Source: an uncultured Granulosicoccaceae bacterium (GTDB taxonomy: Bacteria; Pseudomonadota; Gammaproteobacteria; Granulosicoccales; Granulosicoccaceae). From it: DNA of 32,175 nt. The DNA lies in assembly GCA_938035125.1 (NCBI GenBank), contig CALHNS010000060.1, positions 1 to 32,175 of the forward strand, written 5' to 3'. The notes below the pieces were generated by a model. It ran no database searches. It saw only the letters and a list, made by a program, of their open reading frames with translations, and had not been told where the DNA came from. A program made the position numbers and the translations under genes. Shown here piece after piece: positions 15,504 through 26,744 of the stretch. How positions within the stretch are numbered: position 1 is the stretch's first letter; every line of letters starts with the position of its first letter.

Positions 15504-17079
15504 TCAATAGTCGCCGGAGGCTTACTGGAAATATCGTAGGTAACGCGGGATACGTTAGGAATTGAATTGCAAATGGTTCGAGACACTTCATCTAAAAATT
15601 CGTGCGGTAAATGCGCTGCGCGTGCGGTCATAAAATCAATCGTTTCAACCGCTCTCAGTGCAATTACATAATCATAGCGGCGACCATCGCCTGTCACCCC
15701 AACCGACTTTACGGGCAAGAACACCGCAAAGGCTTGCGACACTTTGTCGTACAAATCGTGACGTCGAAGGGCTTCTATAAAGATGTTATCCGCTTCTCGA
15801 AGAATGTTGGCGTAATGCGCTTTTACCTCACCCAGAATTCGCACGCCCAGCCCAGGCCCTGGAAATGGGTGGCGATATAGCATGTTGGCAGGCAGCCCTA
15901 AATCAACCCCAATACGCCGCACTTCATCTTTAAATAATTCACGCAGCGGTTCGATTAATTTCAATTTCATGTGTTCAGGTAACCCGCCCACATTGTGATG
16001 CGATTTTATTAAATGCGCACTGCCAGTCGATGAAGCCGCAGATTCAATAACATCGGGATAAATAGTGCCTTGTGCAAGCCAGGCGGTTCCGTGAAGTTTC
16101 TTCGCCTCTTCTTCGAACACTTCGATAAATAGATTGCCAATAATTTTGCGCTTAGCTTCAGGATCTGCCACCCCATCTAAGGCATGCATAAAACGCTCTT
16201 CAGCATTAACACGAATAACGTTAACACCCATGTTATTGGCAAAGAGCTCCATCACTTGATCGCCTTCGTTCAATCGAAGTAACCCATGATCAACAAACAC
16301 ACACGTTAGATTTTCGCCAATGGCTTCATGCAATAACGCAGCAACCACAGAAGAATCCACACCACCAGACAACCCTAATAGCACGCGTTCGCTACCCACC
16401 TGCTCTCGCGCTGAACGTATTGCGTTTTCAATAATATTCCCAGGCGTCCAATTGCCTGCGCACGCGCACACTTCTATTACAAAGCGGCGCAGCATTTCAG
16501 CCCCTTGCTTTGTGTGCGTTACTTCTGGGTGAAATTGAATGCCAAAGCGTTTAGCCGATTCGTTAGCAACGGCTGCATAGGGTGCGTTATCGCTTGCACC
16601 CACTTGAACAAAGCCTTGTGGCAATGCGCTAACACGATCACCGTGACTCATCCAAACATCTAAGCAAGTTTTCCCATCGCGGCCACCTTCGTTATCGTTT
16701 AAGCCATCAAACAACGCACATTCTCCCACCACATCCATGGCGGTATAGCCAAATTCACTTTCGCCGCGATGCGCTTCAACGGTGCCTCCAAGCTGGCCTA
16801 CCATCGCTTGCATGCCGTAGCAAATACCTAAAATAGGAACCGATAAATTTAAAATTTCATCGGCAATAAAGGGCGAACCTTGCGCGGTTGTCGATTCCGG
16901 GCCGCCCGATAAAATAACGCCACTAGGGGCAAAGTCGATAATGGATTGCGCGGTTAAATCCCAAGGATGGATTTCACAATACACACCGCATTCGCGCACG
17001 CGCCGCGCGATTAACTGAGTGGTTTGCCCGCCAAAATCAATGATGAGAATGCGGTGGTGGTGTATGTCTTGGTTAGTCA

Positions 17080-17080
<1 letters not shown>
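15494..17080 (-). CDS. guaA: GMP synthase (glutamine-hydrolysing)
   Basis: GuaA converts XMP to GMP using ATP and ammonia from glutamine, the last step of guanine nucleotide synthesis, in the cytosol. The 528-residue protein is of normal length. The class I amidotransferase domain has nucleophile Cys87 in ILGICYGMQ and the His-Glu of [10 protein letters not shown]. The PP-loop ATP pyrophosphatase motif LSGGVDSSV follows, and the C-terminal dimerisation domain ends with PPATIEWE. Its ATG shares one base with the guaB stop (TAATG), so the two are translationally coupled. Confidence 0.97.
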
Positions 17081-19991
<2,911 letters not shown>

Positions 19992-20155
19992 CCAAACCCA
20001 ATGGTCTGTGTTAAATAATTAACCAAACCGCTCAGCCGGCTCTTAAATGCAGCGAACCGTTGTAATCCGCTGATTTACATAACTAATATTATTTTTAAAC
20101 CATTGGAAACGAGTAAATCTGATTCATAACTGACAGGTGAGCCAACATTTTTCAA

Positions 20156-20184
20156 TTGCAACTTGCCAATTTAACTGGTATAAC
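20156..20184 (+). promoter_or_regulatory. Probable sigma-70 promoter of dksA
   Basis: TTGCAA (20156-20161) and TATAAC (20179-20184) are separated by 17 bp, and TGG just before the -10 box adds an extended -10 element. The next bases, CTGCGCTCG, form a GC-rich discriminator, the kind found at promoters inhibited by ppGpp/DksA. That would fit dksA autoregulation, known in E. coli; here it is inferred. The rest of the 230-bp gap after xseA shows no gene. Confidence 0.6.
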
Positions 20185-20221
20185 CTGCGCTCGAATTTTA
20201 AGCCGCTCGCTCAGGTTGAAC

Positions 20222-21127
20222 ATGGCCCAGTCGTCTACGAAAAAAGTTGCAAAAAAAGCTACCGCGAAGAAAGCGGCGGCTAAAAAAACTGCAGTGAAGA
20301 AGAAAGCGCCAGCGGCCAAAAAGGCACCTGCCGCCAAGAAAACAGCGGCTAAGAAAGCAGCAGCCAAAAAAGCCCCGGTAGCCGAGCAGGTAGAGGCTGA
20401 AAGTAAAGCGCCTGCTGCGAAGAAAACGGCGGCAAAGAAAACCGCCACAAAGAAAGTGGCTGAGAAAAAAGTAGTGGCGAAGAAAACTGCCGCAAAAACG
20501 ACCGATGATAAACCCGCTGCGAAAAAGGCAGCCAGTAAGGCGGCTGCAAAGCCTGCAGCATCCAAGAAAAAAGTGTCAGCGAAAAGCGAAGATACGGAAA
20601 CCAAACCCAAAGCAGCAACAAAAAAAGCCGCTTCTAAGAAAAAAGCAACCTCTAAAAAGGCTGATGCGGAACCTAAAGTGAGTACACCAGCAGGTCCAAA
20701 AATCACTGTTGGGGAATTGGAAGTTCCTGATCACACTAAAGCTCAGCGCGATTCCAGCGGGCATTACATGTCAGAAGATGAATTGAAGCACTTCTCTGCC
20801 AAGCTGGCCGACTGGAAACAAGCGTTGATGGAAGAAGTCGATCGAACCGTTGGTCACATGAAAGACGATGCAACAAACTTTCCCGACCCAAATGATCGTG
20901 CAACGCAAGAAGAAGAATTCAGCCTCGAACTACGCACTCGAGATCGTGAACGCAAGCTAATCAAGAAAATCAACGAAGCGCAAAAGCGCATTGAAGATTT
21001 GGAATACGGTTACTGTGAAACATGTGGCGTTGAAATTGGTGTTGGTCGATTAGAAGCCAGACCCACAGCAGAACTTTGCATTGATTGCAAAACTCTAGAA
21101 GAAGTGCGCGAGCGCCAAACAGCCTGA
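20222..21127 (+). CDS. dksA: RNA polymerase-binding factor DksA with histone H1-like N-terminal tail
   Basis: DksA enters the RNA polymerase secondary channel and, with ppGpp, mediates the stringent response. The C-terminal 130 or so residues are canonical: GHYMSEDELKHF, the coiled-coil tip DPNDRATQEEEF, LRTRDRERKLIKKI, then the four-cysteine zinc finger YCETCGVEIG...LCIDCKT. The first 160 or so residues are quite different: a Lys/Ala/Pro-rich low-complexity tail of KKAAAKK-type repeats resembling histone H1 and bacterial AlgP-like proteins. E. coli DksA is 151 residues; this one is 301. The ATG at 20222 follows AGG with six bases between. gluQ follows, overlapping the end, a conserved gammaproteobacterial pairing. 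Confidence 0.95.
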   Translation: MAQSSTKKVAKKATAKKAAAKKTAVKKKAPAAKKAPAAKKTAAKKAAAKKAPVAEQVEAESKAPAAKKTAAKKTATKKVAEKKVVAKKTAAKTTDDKPAAKKAASKAAAKPAASKKKVSAKSEDTETKPKAATKKAASKKKATSKKADAEPKVSTPAGPKITVGELEVPDHTKAQRDSSGHYMSEDELKHFSAKLADWKQALMEEVDRTVGHMKDDATNFPDPNDRATQEEEFSLELRTRDRERKLIKKINEAQKRIEDLEYGYCETCGVEIGVGRLEARPTAELCIDCKTLEEVRERQTA

Positions 21128-22071
21128 GCGAGCTGAGCTCCAAAGGATCAAGCAGCGGCTCTAAAGCCTCTTTAGGCCGCTTCGCTCCAACACCCAGTGG
21201 TGACATGCACTTCGGTTCATTGGTTGCTGCCACAGCAAGCTGTGCGGACGCCCTTAACCGGGGCGGCGAACATTGGGTTCGCATAGACGACATTGATCCA
21301 CCTCGTATCGTGCAAGGCTCAGCCGAACGCATCGTGCACGCCCTTGAACGTTTTGGCGTAACCATCTCAGGGGATATCGTTTTTCAAAGCACTCGGCAGA
21401 ACGCTTACCAAGATGCACTTCAACAGTTAGCTGAACTCGATGTGCTGTTCGCTTGCGCGTGCAGCAGACAGTCGCTTTTCCAAGGCCACAGCTGCCAAGC
21501 CGGGTGCAAGAAAAATCGCATACCCCCTAATGTTCCTCTGCGCCAGCAATTGGAGCAACTCAAAAATCATGCAGCCATTCGATTGGACACCACGCATCCG
21601 CGTGTTAAACAATGCGCACCATTATCGGTAACCGATAGAATTCAGCCAGTTCAAAATTTTCCCGATCTGGCCGTGTTAGGCACACCGGTATTGTGGCGAA
21701 AAGACGGATTAGTGAGCTACCTTCTGGCAACCTCTATCGATGACAGCAATGGGGTCACCGATGTCGTCAGAGGCGCGGATTTATTGGCTGGCAGCAGCGC
21801 ACAACAGCTGATCATGGAGCTACTGATGCGCCCGGTGCCCAGCTGGGCGCACTTTCCTTGCGCCGTAGACGAACACCAGCAAAAGCTTGGCAAACAAACC
21901 TCTGCAGCCTCCATTCACGATGCGCCACCGCTGCCTTTATTGCAAAAGGCTTGGCAGTTTCTCGGACAAACCCCAATAGCCTGTGTCACCCTTACAGAAT
22001 TCTGGAATGAGGCGGCAGACTCTTGGGCAATATCCAACGTGCCTAAGGAACAGACCCTTAAGATCACATAG
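21085..22071 (+). CDS. gluQ: Glutamyl-Q tRNA(Asp) synthetase
   Basis: GluQ-RS is a truncated glutamyl-tRNA synthetase that attaches glutamate to queuosine at position 34 of tRNA-Asp. It shows GRFAPTPSGDMHFGSL (HIGH-like region), VRIDDIDPPR, the zinc-site cysteines CACS...HSCQAGC, and KLGKQT in place of KMSKS. The anticodon-binding domain is missing, as expected. The start is unclear: there is no ATG or GTG before the conserved part. TTG at 21085 overlaps dksA by 43 bases; CTG at 21124 would overlap the dksA stop as CTGA. Neither has a clear Shine-Dalgarno, so translational coupling with dksA is likely. Confidence 0.9.
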   Translation: MQNSRRSARAPNSLSELSSKGSSSGSKASLGRFAPTPSGDMHFGSLVAATASCADALNRGGEHWVRIDDIDPPRIVQGSAERIVHALERFGVTISGDIVFQSTRQNAYQDALQQLAELDVLFACACSRQSLFQGHSCQAGCKKNRIPPNVPLRQQLEQLKNHAAIRLDTTHPRVKQCAPLSVTDRIQPVQNFPDLAVLGTPVLWRKDGLVSYLLATSIDDSNGVTDVVRGADLLAGSSAQQLIMELLMRPVPSWAHFPCAVDEHQQKLGKQTSAASIHDAPPLPLLQKAWQFLGQTPIACVTLTEFWNEAADSWAISNVPKEQTLKIT

Positions 22072-22072
22072 C

Positions 22073-22258
22073 ATGCAATCACAGCGCTACGACCACACGT
22101 TATTAATTCTCATCGCCGCTGTGTTTTTGTTTGTGTCGCCACTTACCTCTTGGTGGTCATCGTTCAATTGGCCTTGGTATGCCATATTTTTTCCTTGGGC
22201 ATTGGTGGTTGCGCTCATCGCTTTGAACCAATACAGGCAGCATCGTCATGACGATTGA
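22073..22258 (+). CDS. Small membrane protein upstream of cbrA (CbrX-like position)
   Basis: A 61-residue protein with two hydrophobic helices (about 9-28 and 35-52) joined by a Trp-rich turn (SWWSSFNWPWY) and ending in a His/Arg-rich tail. The ATG is two bases after the gluQ stop, and its end overlaps the kinase gene by eleven bases. A small ORF in this position, overlapping cbrA, is known in Pseudomonas as cbrX. Function unknown; it may couple translation of the kinase or contact its transporter domain. Confidence 0.7.
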   Translation: MQSQRYDHTLLILIAAVFLFVSPLTSWWSSFNWPWYAIFFPWALVVALIALNQYRQHRHDD

Positions 22259-25199
22259 GCTGTGGTGGTTATTCGCTGTCACTGTTGGTTACTTAGCGTT
22301 ATTGTTTGTTATCGCATGGTCGGCCGAAAGCGGTAAGTTACCGCAACGCATCATATCGAACCCCATTGTGTACACCTTATCGCTTGGTGTGTACGCAACC
22401 TCGTGGACCTACTACGGCAGCGTGGGATTAGCTCAGCAATCAGGCTTTGCGTTTTTAACCATTTACTTAGGGGTTACAGGGGCATTTTTACTTGGCCCTT
22501 ACCTACTTCGCCCCTTACTGCGCTTATCAAGAGAACACCAACTGGCATCCATCGCCGACTTAATGGCGTTTCGTTACGGCGGTCGAGGCACCGGATTACT
22601 TGTTACGCTGTTCATGTTGGTGGGCATACTGCCGTACATTTCACTGCAAATAAGAGCAGTAACAGAATCGGTATCTGTGCTTACGCGCGAACCACCACCA
22701 AATTTTCTAGCGCTAAGTTTTAGCGTGCTAATCACGGTGTTTGCGGTTTTATTTGGCTCTCACCATTTATCTCAACGCGAAAAACACCACGGCTTGGTGG
22801 TGGCTATTGCCTTTGAATCAGCCTTCAAACTGTTCGCCTTACTGATTGCTGGAATCGTAGTGCTAACCACAGTATTTGACGGCCCCAGTGGTTTCAGTGA
22901 ATGGACAACCAACAACGCAGATTCAGTAGATGCTTTGTATGAGCCACTTAGAACAGGCGGCATGTGGCCAACCTTATTATTTCTAGCGTTTACAGCAGCA
23001 TTTTTACTGCCTCGTCAATACCACATGACATTCACCGAAAACGAAAATCCAGCGCATTTAAGTAAAGCGTTCTGGATGTTTCCTTTGTTTTTATTGTTAC
23101 TAAACTTACCGATCATACCCATTTTATTTGCAGGCCAATACTTATCTCTAAGCATCCAGCCCGACTTTTATGTATTGGGCATTATGCAATCGATTAACAG
23201 TGAAGCCTTGGCTATTCTCGTCTTTTTAGGCGGGGTGTCGGCTGCCAGCGCCATGATGATTGTCACCACGTTGGCATTGAGTTACATGGTATTAAATTAT
23301 GTTCTATTGCCAGCTTCTATGTCAGGCAATGCCCCCACCGATTTTTACCAAAAACTCATTTGGAACAAACGCCTAGTGGTTAGTTTGATCATTGCTGCAG
23401 GCTATGGGTTTTACATTATCATTGAACTGAATGAGGGACTTGCCAGCTTGGGATTGGTATCTTTTGTGGCCGCAGCACAATTACTACCTGGCGTTATCGG
23501 TTTACTGTTTTGGTCAAGAGCCAATCGAGTGGGTTTTATCGCAGGCCTTCTAGGCGGCGCAATCGTTTGGTTTGCCATTCTCATTTGGCCCTTACTTAAC
23601 CCCAACACCGCACTTATACAACGTTTACCTGAACATTCAGATATTTGGACACTGTCTACCTTTTGCACTTTATCGGTAAATTCTGTTTTCTTCATACTTG
23701 GGTCTCTTCTTACCCGGCTTACACCTGAAGAAGAAAATGCTGCACAGCTTGCCTTAGCAGGCAACCCACTTCGAACCGGTTCCCAACTTGTTGCCCGCTC
23801 CACGAACAGTTATCGTTATGCCATGCAGGCGGTGCTAGGTTACAAAGTTGCCGATGATGAAATGCAACGGGCCTTGTTGCAAGCAGGTTTATCTGAAGAT
23901 GAAAAGCGCCCTGCCGAACTTCGTTTACTGCACGAGCAATTAGAGAGAAACTTGTCGGGCCTTATGGGTCCAACACTTGCGCGTGAAACGCTTCGACAAC
24001 AACCCAGCTCAGTAGACAATACCGCAGCGAACGACAGCACCAGCAATCGATTGATTGAATTGCGCTTAGAAACATCACGCGAACAAATGGAAGGTATGAC
24101 ACGACAGCTTGATGATCTTCGCCGCTATCTTCGTGAAGTTCTCTATCACCTTCCACTTGGCGTATGCTCATTACATAATGATGGCAAAGTGTATATTTGG
24201 AATTCTGCCATGGTGTCGTTAACAGGCGTTCCAGAACGGCACGTTCAGGATCAAAACATTAATGATTTACCCGCACCTTGGAGCCACGTTCTAGGTGATT
24301 TTTTAGCCTCAGACGAAGAACATCGTTTACGTTGCAAGCTAACCGTTAACGACAACGCATTATCGATTAATTTACACAAGGCCAGTATTCCTAATCAATC
24401 CGACTTGCCACACAGTGCAGGGCAAGTGGTGTTAATGGAAGACAGAACCCACCTTGACACCTTAGAGTCTGAACTTGCCCACAGTGAACGCTTAGCCTCA
24501 ATAGGGCGCTTAGCCGCTGGTGTGGCTCATGAAATAGGTAACCCACTAACAGGGATCGCAAGCATTGCACAAAATCTACAGTACGAAATAACCGACGAGC
24601 CGCCAGAAAGCAATAGCGAGCTTGTGCAGGAACACACTACCGATATTCTTGATCAAGTCGATAGAATCAACCGGATAGTAAGATCGTTATTAACCTTTTC
24701 GCACGCTGAATCCATCAGCGGCTCACCCCATGAAGCGGTGTTAATTTCAACCGCTATTAAAGAGGCTGTGCGATTGGTTAAGTTATCCCCCGATCACGGG
24801 CATAACATTGAACTTAATTTGCCGAACAATACGTATGTTAAAGGCGAAGCGAATCATTTAGCGCAAATTTTTCTAAACCTAATTAACAACGCCTGTGATG
24901 CCTCACCCAGTAACACCCCTGTGGTTGTTCATGTTGAATCAGATGAGAAGTGGCACATCATAAGCGTTACCGATTCTGGCGAAGGTATCGATGCCAACGT
25001 TCGTGATCAAGTTTTTGAACCGTTTTTCACCACAAAGGATGTGGGTCGAGGAACCGGTTTAGGGTTATCACTGGTTTATAGTTTAGTAACAGAACACGGC
25101 GGCTCAGTTCGTATAGACGATGAGTACAAAACAGGCACCCGTATGATCGTTAAATTGCCCGCCTTACATGGTGTTGAAGAAGCAGACTCTGCCGTATGA
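22248..25199 (+). CDS. cbrA: Transporter-like sensor histidine kinase, CbrA type
   Basis: A 983-residue membrane kinase. Residues 1 to about 495 form an SLC5-type sodium/solute symporter domain with about a dozen helices (SWTYYGSVGLAQQSGFAFLTIYLG, RYGGRGTG). A STAC-like linker lies around 510-590 (LERNLSGLMGPTLARE). A PAS domain spans about 625-735 (HLPLGVCSLHNDGKVYIWNS). The HisKA phospho-acceptor is His761 in GVAHEIGNPL. The ATPase domain has the N box NLINNACDAS, G1 DSGEGID and G2 GRGTGLGLS. CbrA of Pseudomonas controls carbon and nitrogen source use, including amino acid catabolism; CrbS of Vibrio is a related regulator of acs. Here the regulator gene follows after 38 bp and acs after that, suggesting control of acetate or carbon use. 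Confidence 0.9.
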   Translation: MTIELWWLFAVTVGYLALLFVIAWSAESGKLPQRIISNPIVYTLSLGVYATSWTYYGSVGLAQQSGFAFLTIYLGVTGAFLLGPYLLRPLLRLSREHQLASIADLMAFRYGGRGTGLLVTLFMLVGILPYISLQIRAVTESVSVLTREPPPNFLALSFSVLITVFAVLFGSHHLSQREKHHGLVVAIAFESAFKLFALLIAGIVVLTTVFDGPSGFSEWTTNNADSVDALYEPLRTGGMWPTLLFLAFTAAFLLPRQYHMTFTENENPAHLSKAFWMFPLFLLLLNLPIIPILFAGQYLSLSIQPDFYVLGIMQSINSEALAILVFLGGVSAASAMMIVTTLALSYMVLNYVLLPASMSGNAPTDFYQKLIWNKRLVVSLIIAAGYGFYIIIELNEGLASLGLVSFVAAAQLLPGVIGLLFWSRANRVGFIAGLLGGAIVWFAILIWPLLNPNTALIQRLPEHSDIWTLSTFCTLSVNSVFFILGSLLTRLTPEEENAAQLALAGNPLRTGSQLVARSTNSYRYAMQAVLGYKVADDEMQRALLQAGLSEDEKRPAELRLLHEQLERNLSGLMGPTLARETLRQQPSSVDNTAANDSTSNRLIELRLETSREQMEGMTRQLDDLRRYLREVLYHLPLGVCSLHNDGKVYIWNSAMVSLTGVPERHVQDQNINDLPAPWSHVLGDFLASDEEHRLRCKLTVNDNALSINLHKASIPNQSDLPHSAGQVVLMEDRTHLDTLESELAHSERLASIGRLAAGVAHEIGNPLTGIASIAQNLQYEITDEPPESNSELVQEHTTDILDQVDRINRIVRSLLTFSHAESISGSPHEAVLISTAIKEAVRLVKLSPDHGHNIELNLPNNTYVKGEANHLAQIFLNLINNACDASPSNTPVVVHVESDEKWHIISVTDSGEGIDANVRDQVFEPFFTTKDVGRGTGLGLSLVYSLVTEHGGSVRIDDEYKTGTRMIVKLPALHGVEEADSAV

Positions 25200-25237
25200 A
25201 CAGCCACATTCGCATAAACAGATAGGGAGGTGATAAC

Positions 25238-26536
25238 GTGAATCGCCTACTCATTATTGAAGATGAAGCCATCATTCTAAAAGCACTAACACGGCTCTTA
25301 GAACGTAATCACTATGAGGTAACCGCCACAACATCTGTAGAAGAGGCATTAGATTTTGAACCTCGTGGCTTTGACTTAGTGCTGGCCGACTTACGCCTTC
25401 CAGGGGTTCCTGGCACAGAAATCATTGCCCACAGTGATCCTGTGCCCGTAGTCATCATGACCAGCCATGCAAGCGTTCGTTCAGCTGTAGATGCCATGCG
25501 AGCTGGTGCTATCGATTACATTGCAAAACCTTTTGATCATGATGAGCTACTCATCGTCATTCAACGTTCGCTTTCGCAGAACCGAATGAAAGCACAAAAC
25601 ACCGCCCTACTCACCGACATGGAACGCTTACTGCCCTCACCAGCCTTACTGCAATGCACTGAATTGGGCGTTCATCACCAACGGATTAAAGACGATACCA
25701 GTAGTGAAAAAAACTATTTCATTGCCGGAGAGCGTGGCGTGGGTCGAGAATGGTTAGCAAGGCTTATGCATTGGCATGGAGAACGTCGAAACGGACCCTT
25801 TGTCATTGCAGACCTTCCGCTGCTTCGTCATGAGCCCATAGCCGAAAAACTGATCGGCAGCGATGAAGGCATTGATCGCCACGGTATGTTGCATGCAGCA
25901 CACGGCGGCACATTAGTGATAAGGCAGCCCGCCCTACTCGGTCACGAATTACAAAACCAGTTAGCCGATATTTTTAATCGGCGAGGTTTAAATAAAAACC
26001 GCTCTGAACGTGTGTTCAATATTCAACTTATTTTAGTTAGCGACACACCGTTTGATGCATTAGTTGAGTCGAAGAAATTAACCCCATCGTTTGCCGAACT
26101 TTTCAGCACCCATCATTTCATCATTAAGCCACTACGTGAGCAACATGAGCGCTTAGATGAATTGGTGAATTCTTTAATTGATCATCACAGTCGAAGGCAC
26201 AACGTTCCTATAAAAACACCTGACCCCAGTGCTATTGCCGCGGTGCAAGCCTATCGATGGGATGGCAACGCACAAGAACTTGACCGCTCGATTGAACGCG
26301 CTGTGTTAGCAGCTCACGGCCGCCCGATTGAGGCTACCGATTTAGGCTTAGGCATTGTCAACACCGATAGCACGGCCACAGCAAACCGAGATTTATCCTT
26401 AGATGAATATTTTCGCTTCTTCGTTTTACGCCATCAATCCCACTTATCGGAAACCGAATTAGCCAGCCGTTTAGGCATTAGCCGAAAAGCCTTGTGGGAA
26501 CGACGTCAGAAAATGGGACTTTCACGCTCAGTTTAG
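25238..26536 (+). CDS. cbrB: CbrB-like response regulator with degenerate AAA+ domain
   Basis: A 432-residue NtrC-family regulator, partner of the kinase just upstream. The receiver domain (1-120) is intact, with acidic pocket Glu8/Asp9, phospho-acceptor Asp51 in LADLRLPG, and KPF. The central domain keeps the shape of a sigma-54 activator but not its chemistry. Walker A is GERGVGRE with Arg170 where Lys is needed. Walker B reads GGTLVIRQ instead of ending in Asp-Glu. The GAFTGA loop that touches sigma-54 is missing (LIGSDEGIDRHG). The C-terminal Fis-type helix-turn-helix is present (ELASRLGISRKALWERRQKMG). It starts at GTG 25238 behind a strong AGGGAGG. Likely a DNA-binding regulator that works without sigma-54. 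Confidence 0.85.
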   Translation: MNRLLIIEDEAIILKALTRLLERNHYEVTATTSVEEALDFEPRGFDLVLADLRLPGVPGTEIIAHSDPVPVVIMTSHASVRSAVDAMRAGAIDYIAKPFDHDELLIVIQRSLSQNRMKAQNTALLTDMERLLPSPALLQCTELGVHHQRIKDDTSSEKNYFIAGERGVGREWLARLMHWHGERRNGPFVIADLPLLRHEPIAEKLIGSDEGIDRHGMLHAAHGGTLVIRQPALLGHELQNQLADIFNRRGLNKNRSERVFNIQLILVSDTPFDALVESKKLTPSFAELFSTHHFIIKPLREQHERLDELVNSLIDHHSRRHNVPIKTPDPSAIAAVQAYRWDGNAQELDRSIERAVLAAHGRPIEATDLGLGIVNTDSTATANRDLSLDEYFRFFVLRHQSHLSETELASRLGISRKALWERRQKMGLSRSV

Positions 26537-26564
26537 GCAGATCGGGGTGCCAAACTAGAAGAAT

Positions 26565-26582
26565 GGCGGCCGACAAACCGCC
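26565..26582 (+). other. Hairpin downstream of cbrB
   Basis: GGCGG (26565-26569) pairs with CCGCC (26578-26582) across an eight-base loop, 29 bp after the cbrB stop. An AT-rich but T-run-free stretch follows, so it is a weak terminator at best. The rest of the 208-bp gap before acs has no CrcZ-like run of A-rich CA motifs and no recognisable sigma-54 site; the acs promoter could not be placed. Confidence 0.35.
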
Positions 26583-26744
26583 TATTAAATCAATGAATTA
26601 AGTTATTCCCTTGAAGAACAGGTCTGATCCTGCTGATACAACGCGGATTCATTCAAACACTGCTCAATTTGTCGCCCCGTAAGTTTGACTCCTTCGGTAC
26701 GACAGGTAAAATTCGGGTTATCTAAGGTTCAGAATAATCATTGT

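Noticed and set aside
20152..20706. A 184-residue Phe/Ala-rich open frame on the minus strand
   Set aside because: It is the mirror of the Lys/Ala codon repeats in the DksA tail (AAG/GCN read backwards as CTT/NGC); no ribosome site and no independent gene character.
26537..26744. A CrcZ-like small RNA or sigma-54 promoter between cbrB and acs, expected from Pseudomonas
   Set aside because: No series of AANAANAA motifs and no TGGCAC-N5-TTGC element could be found; the regulator also appears unable to use sigma-54.
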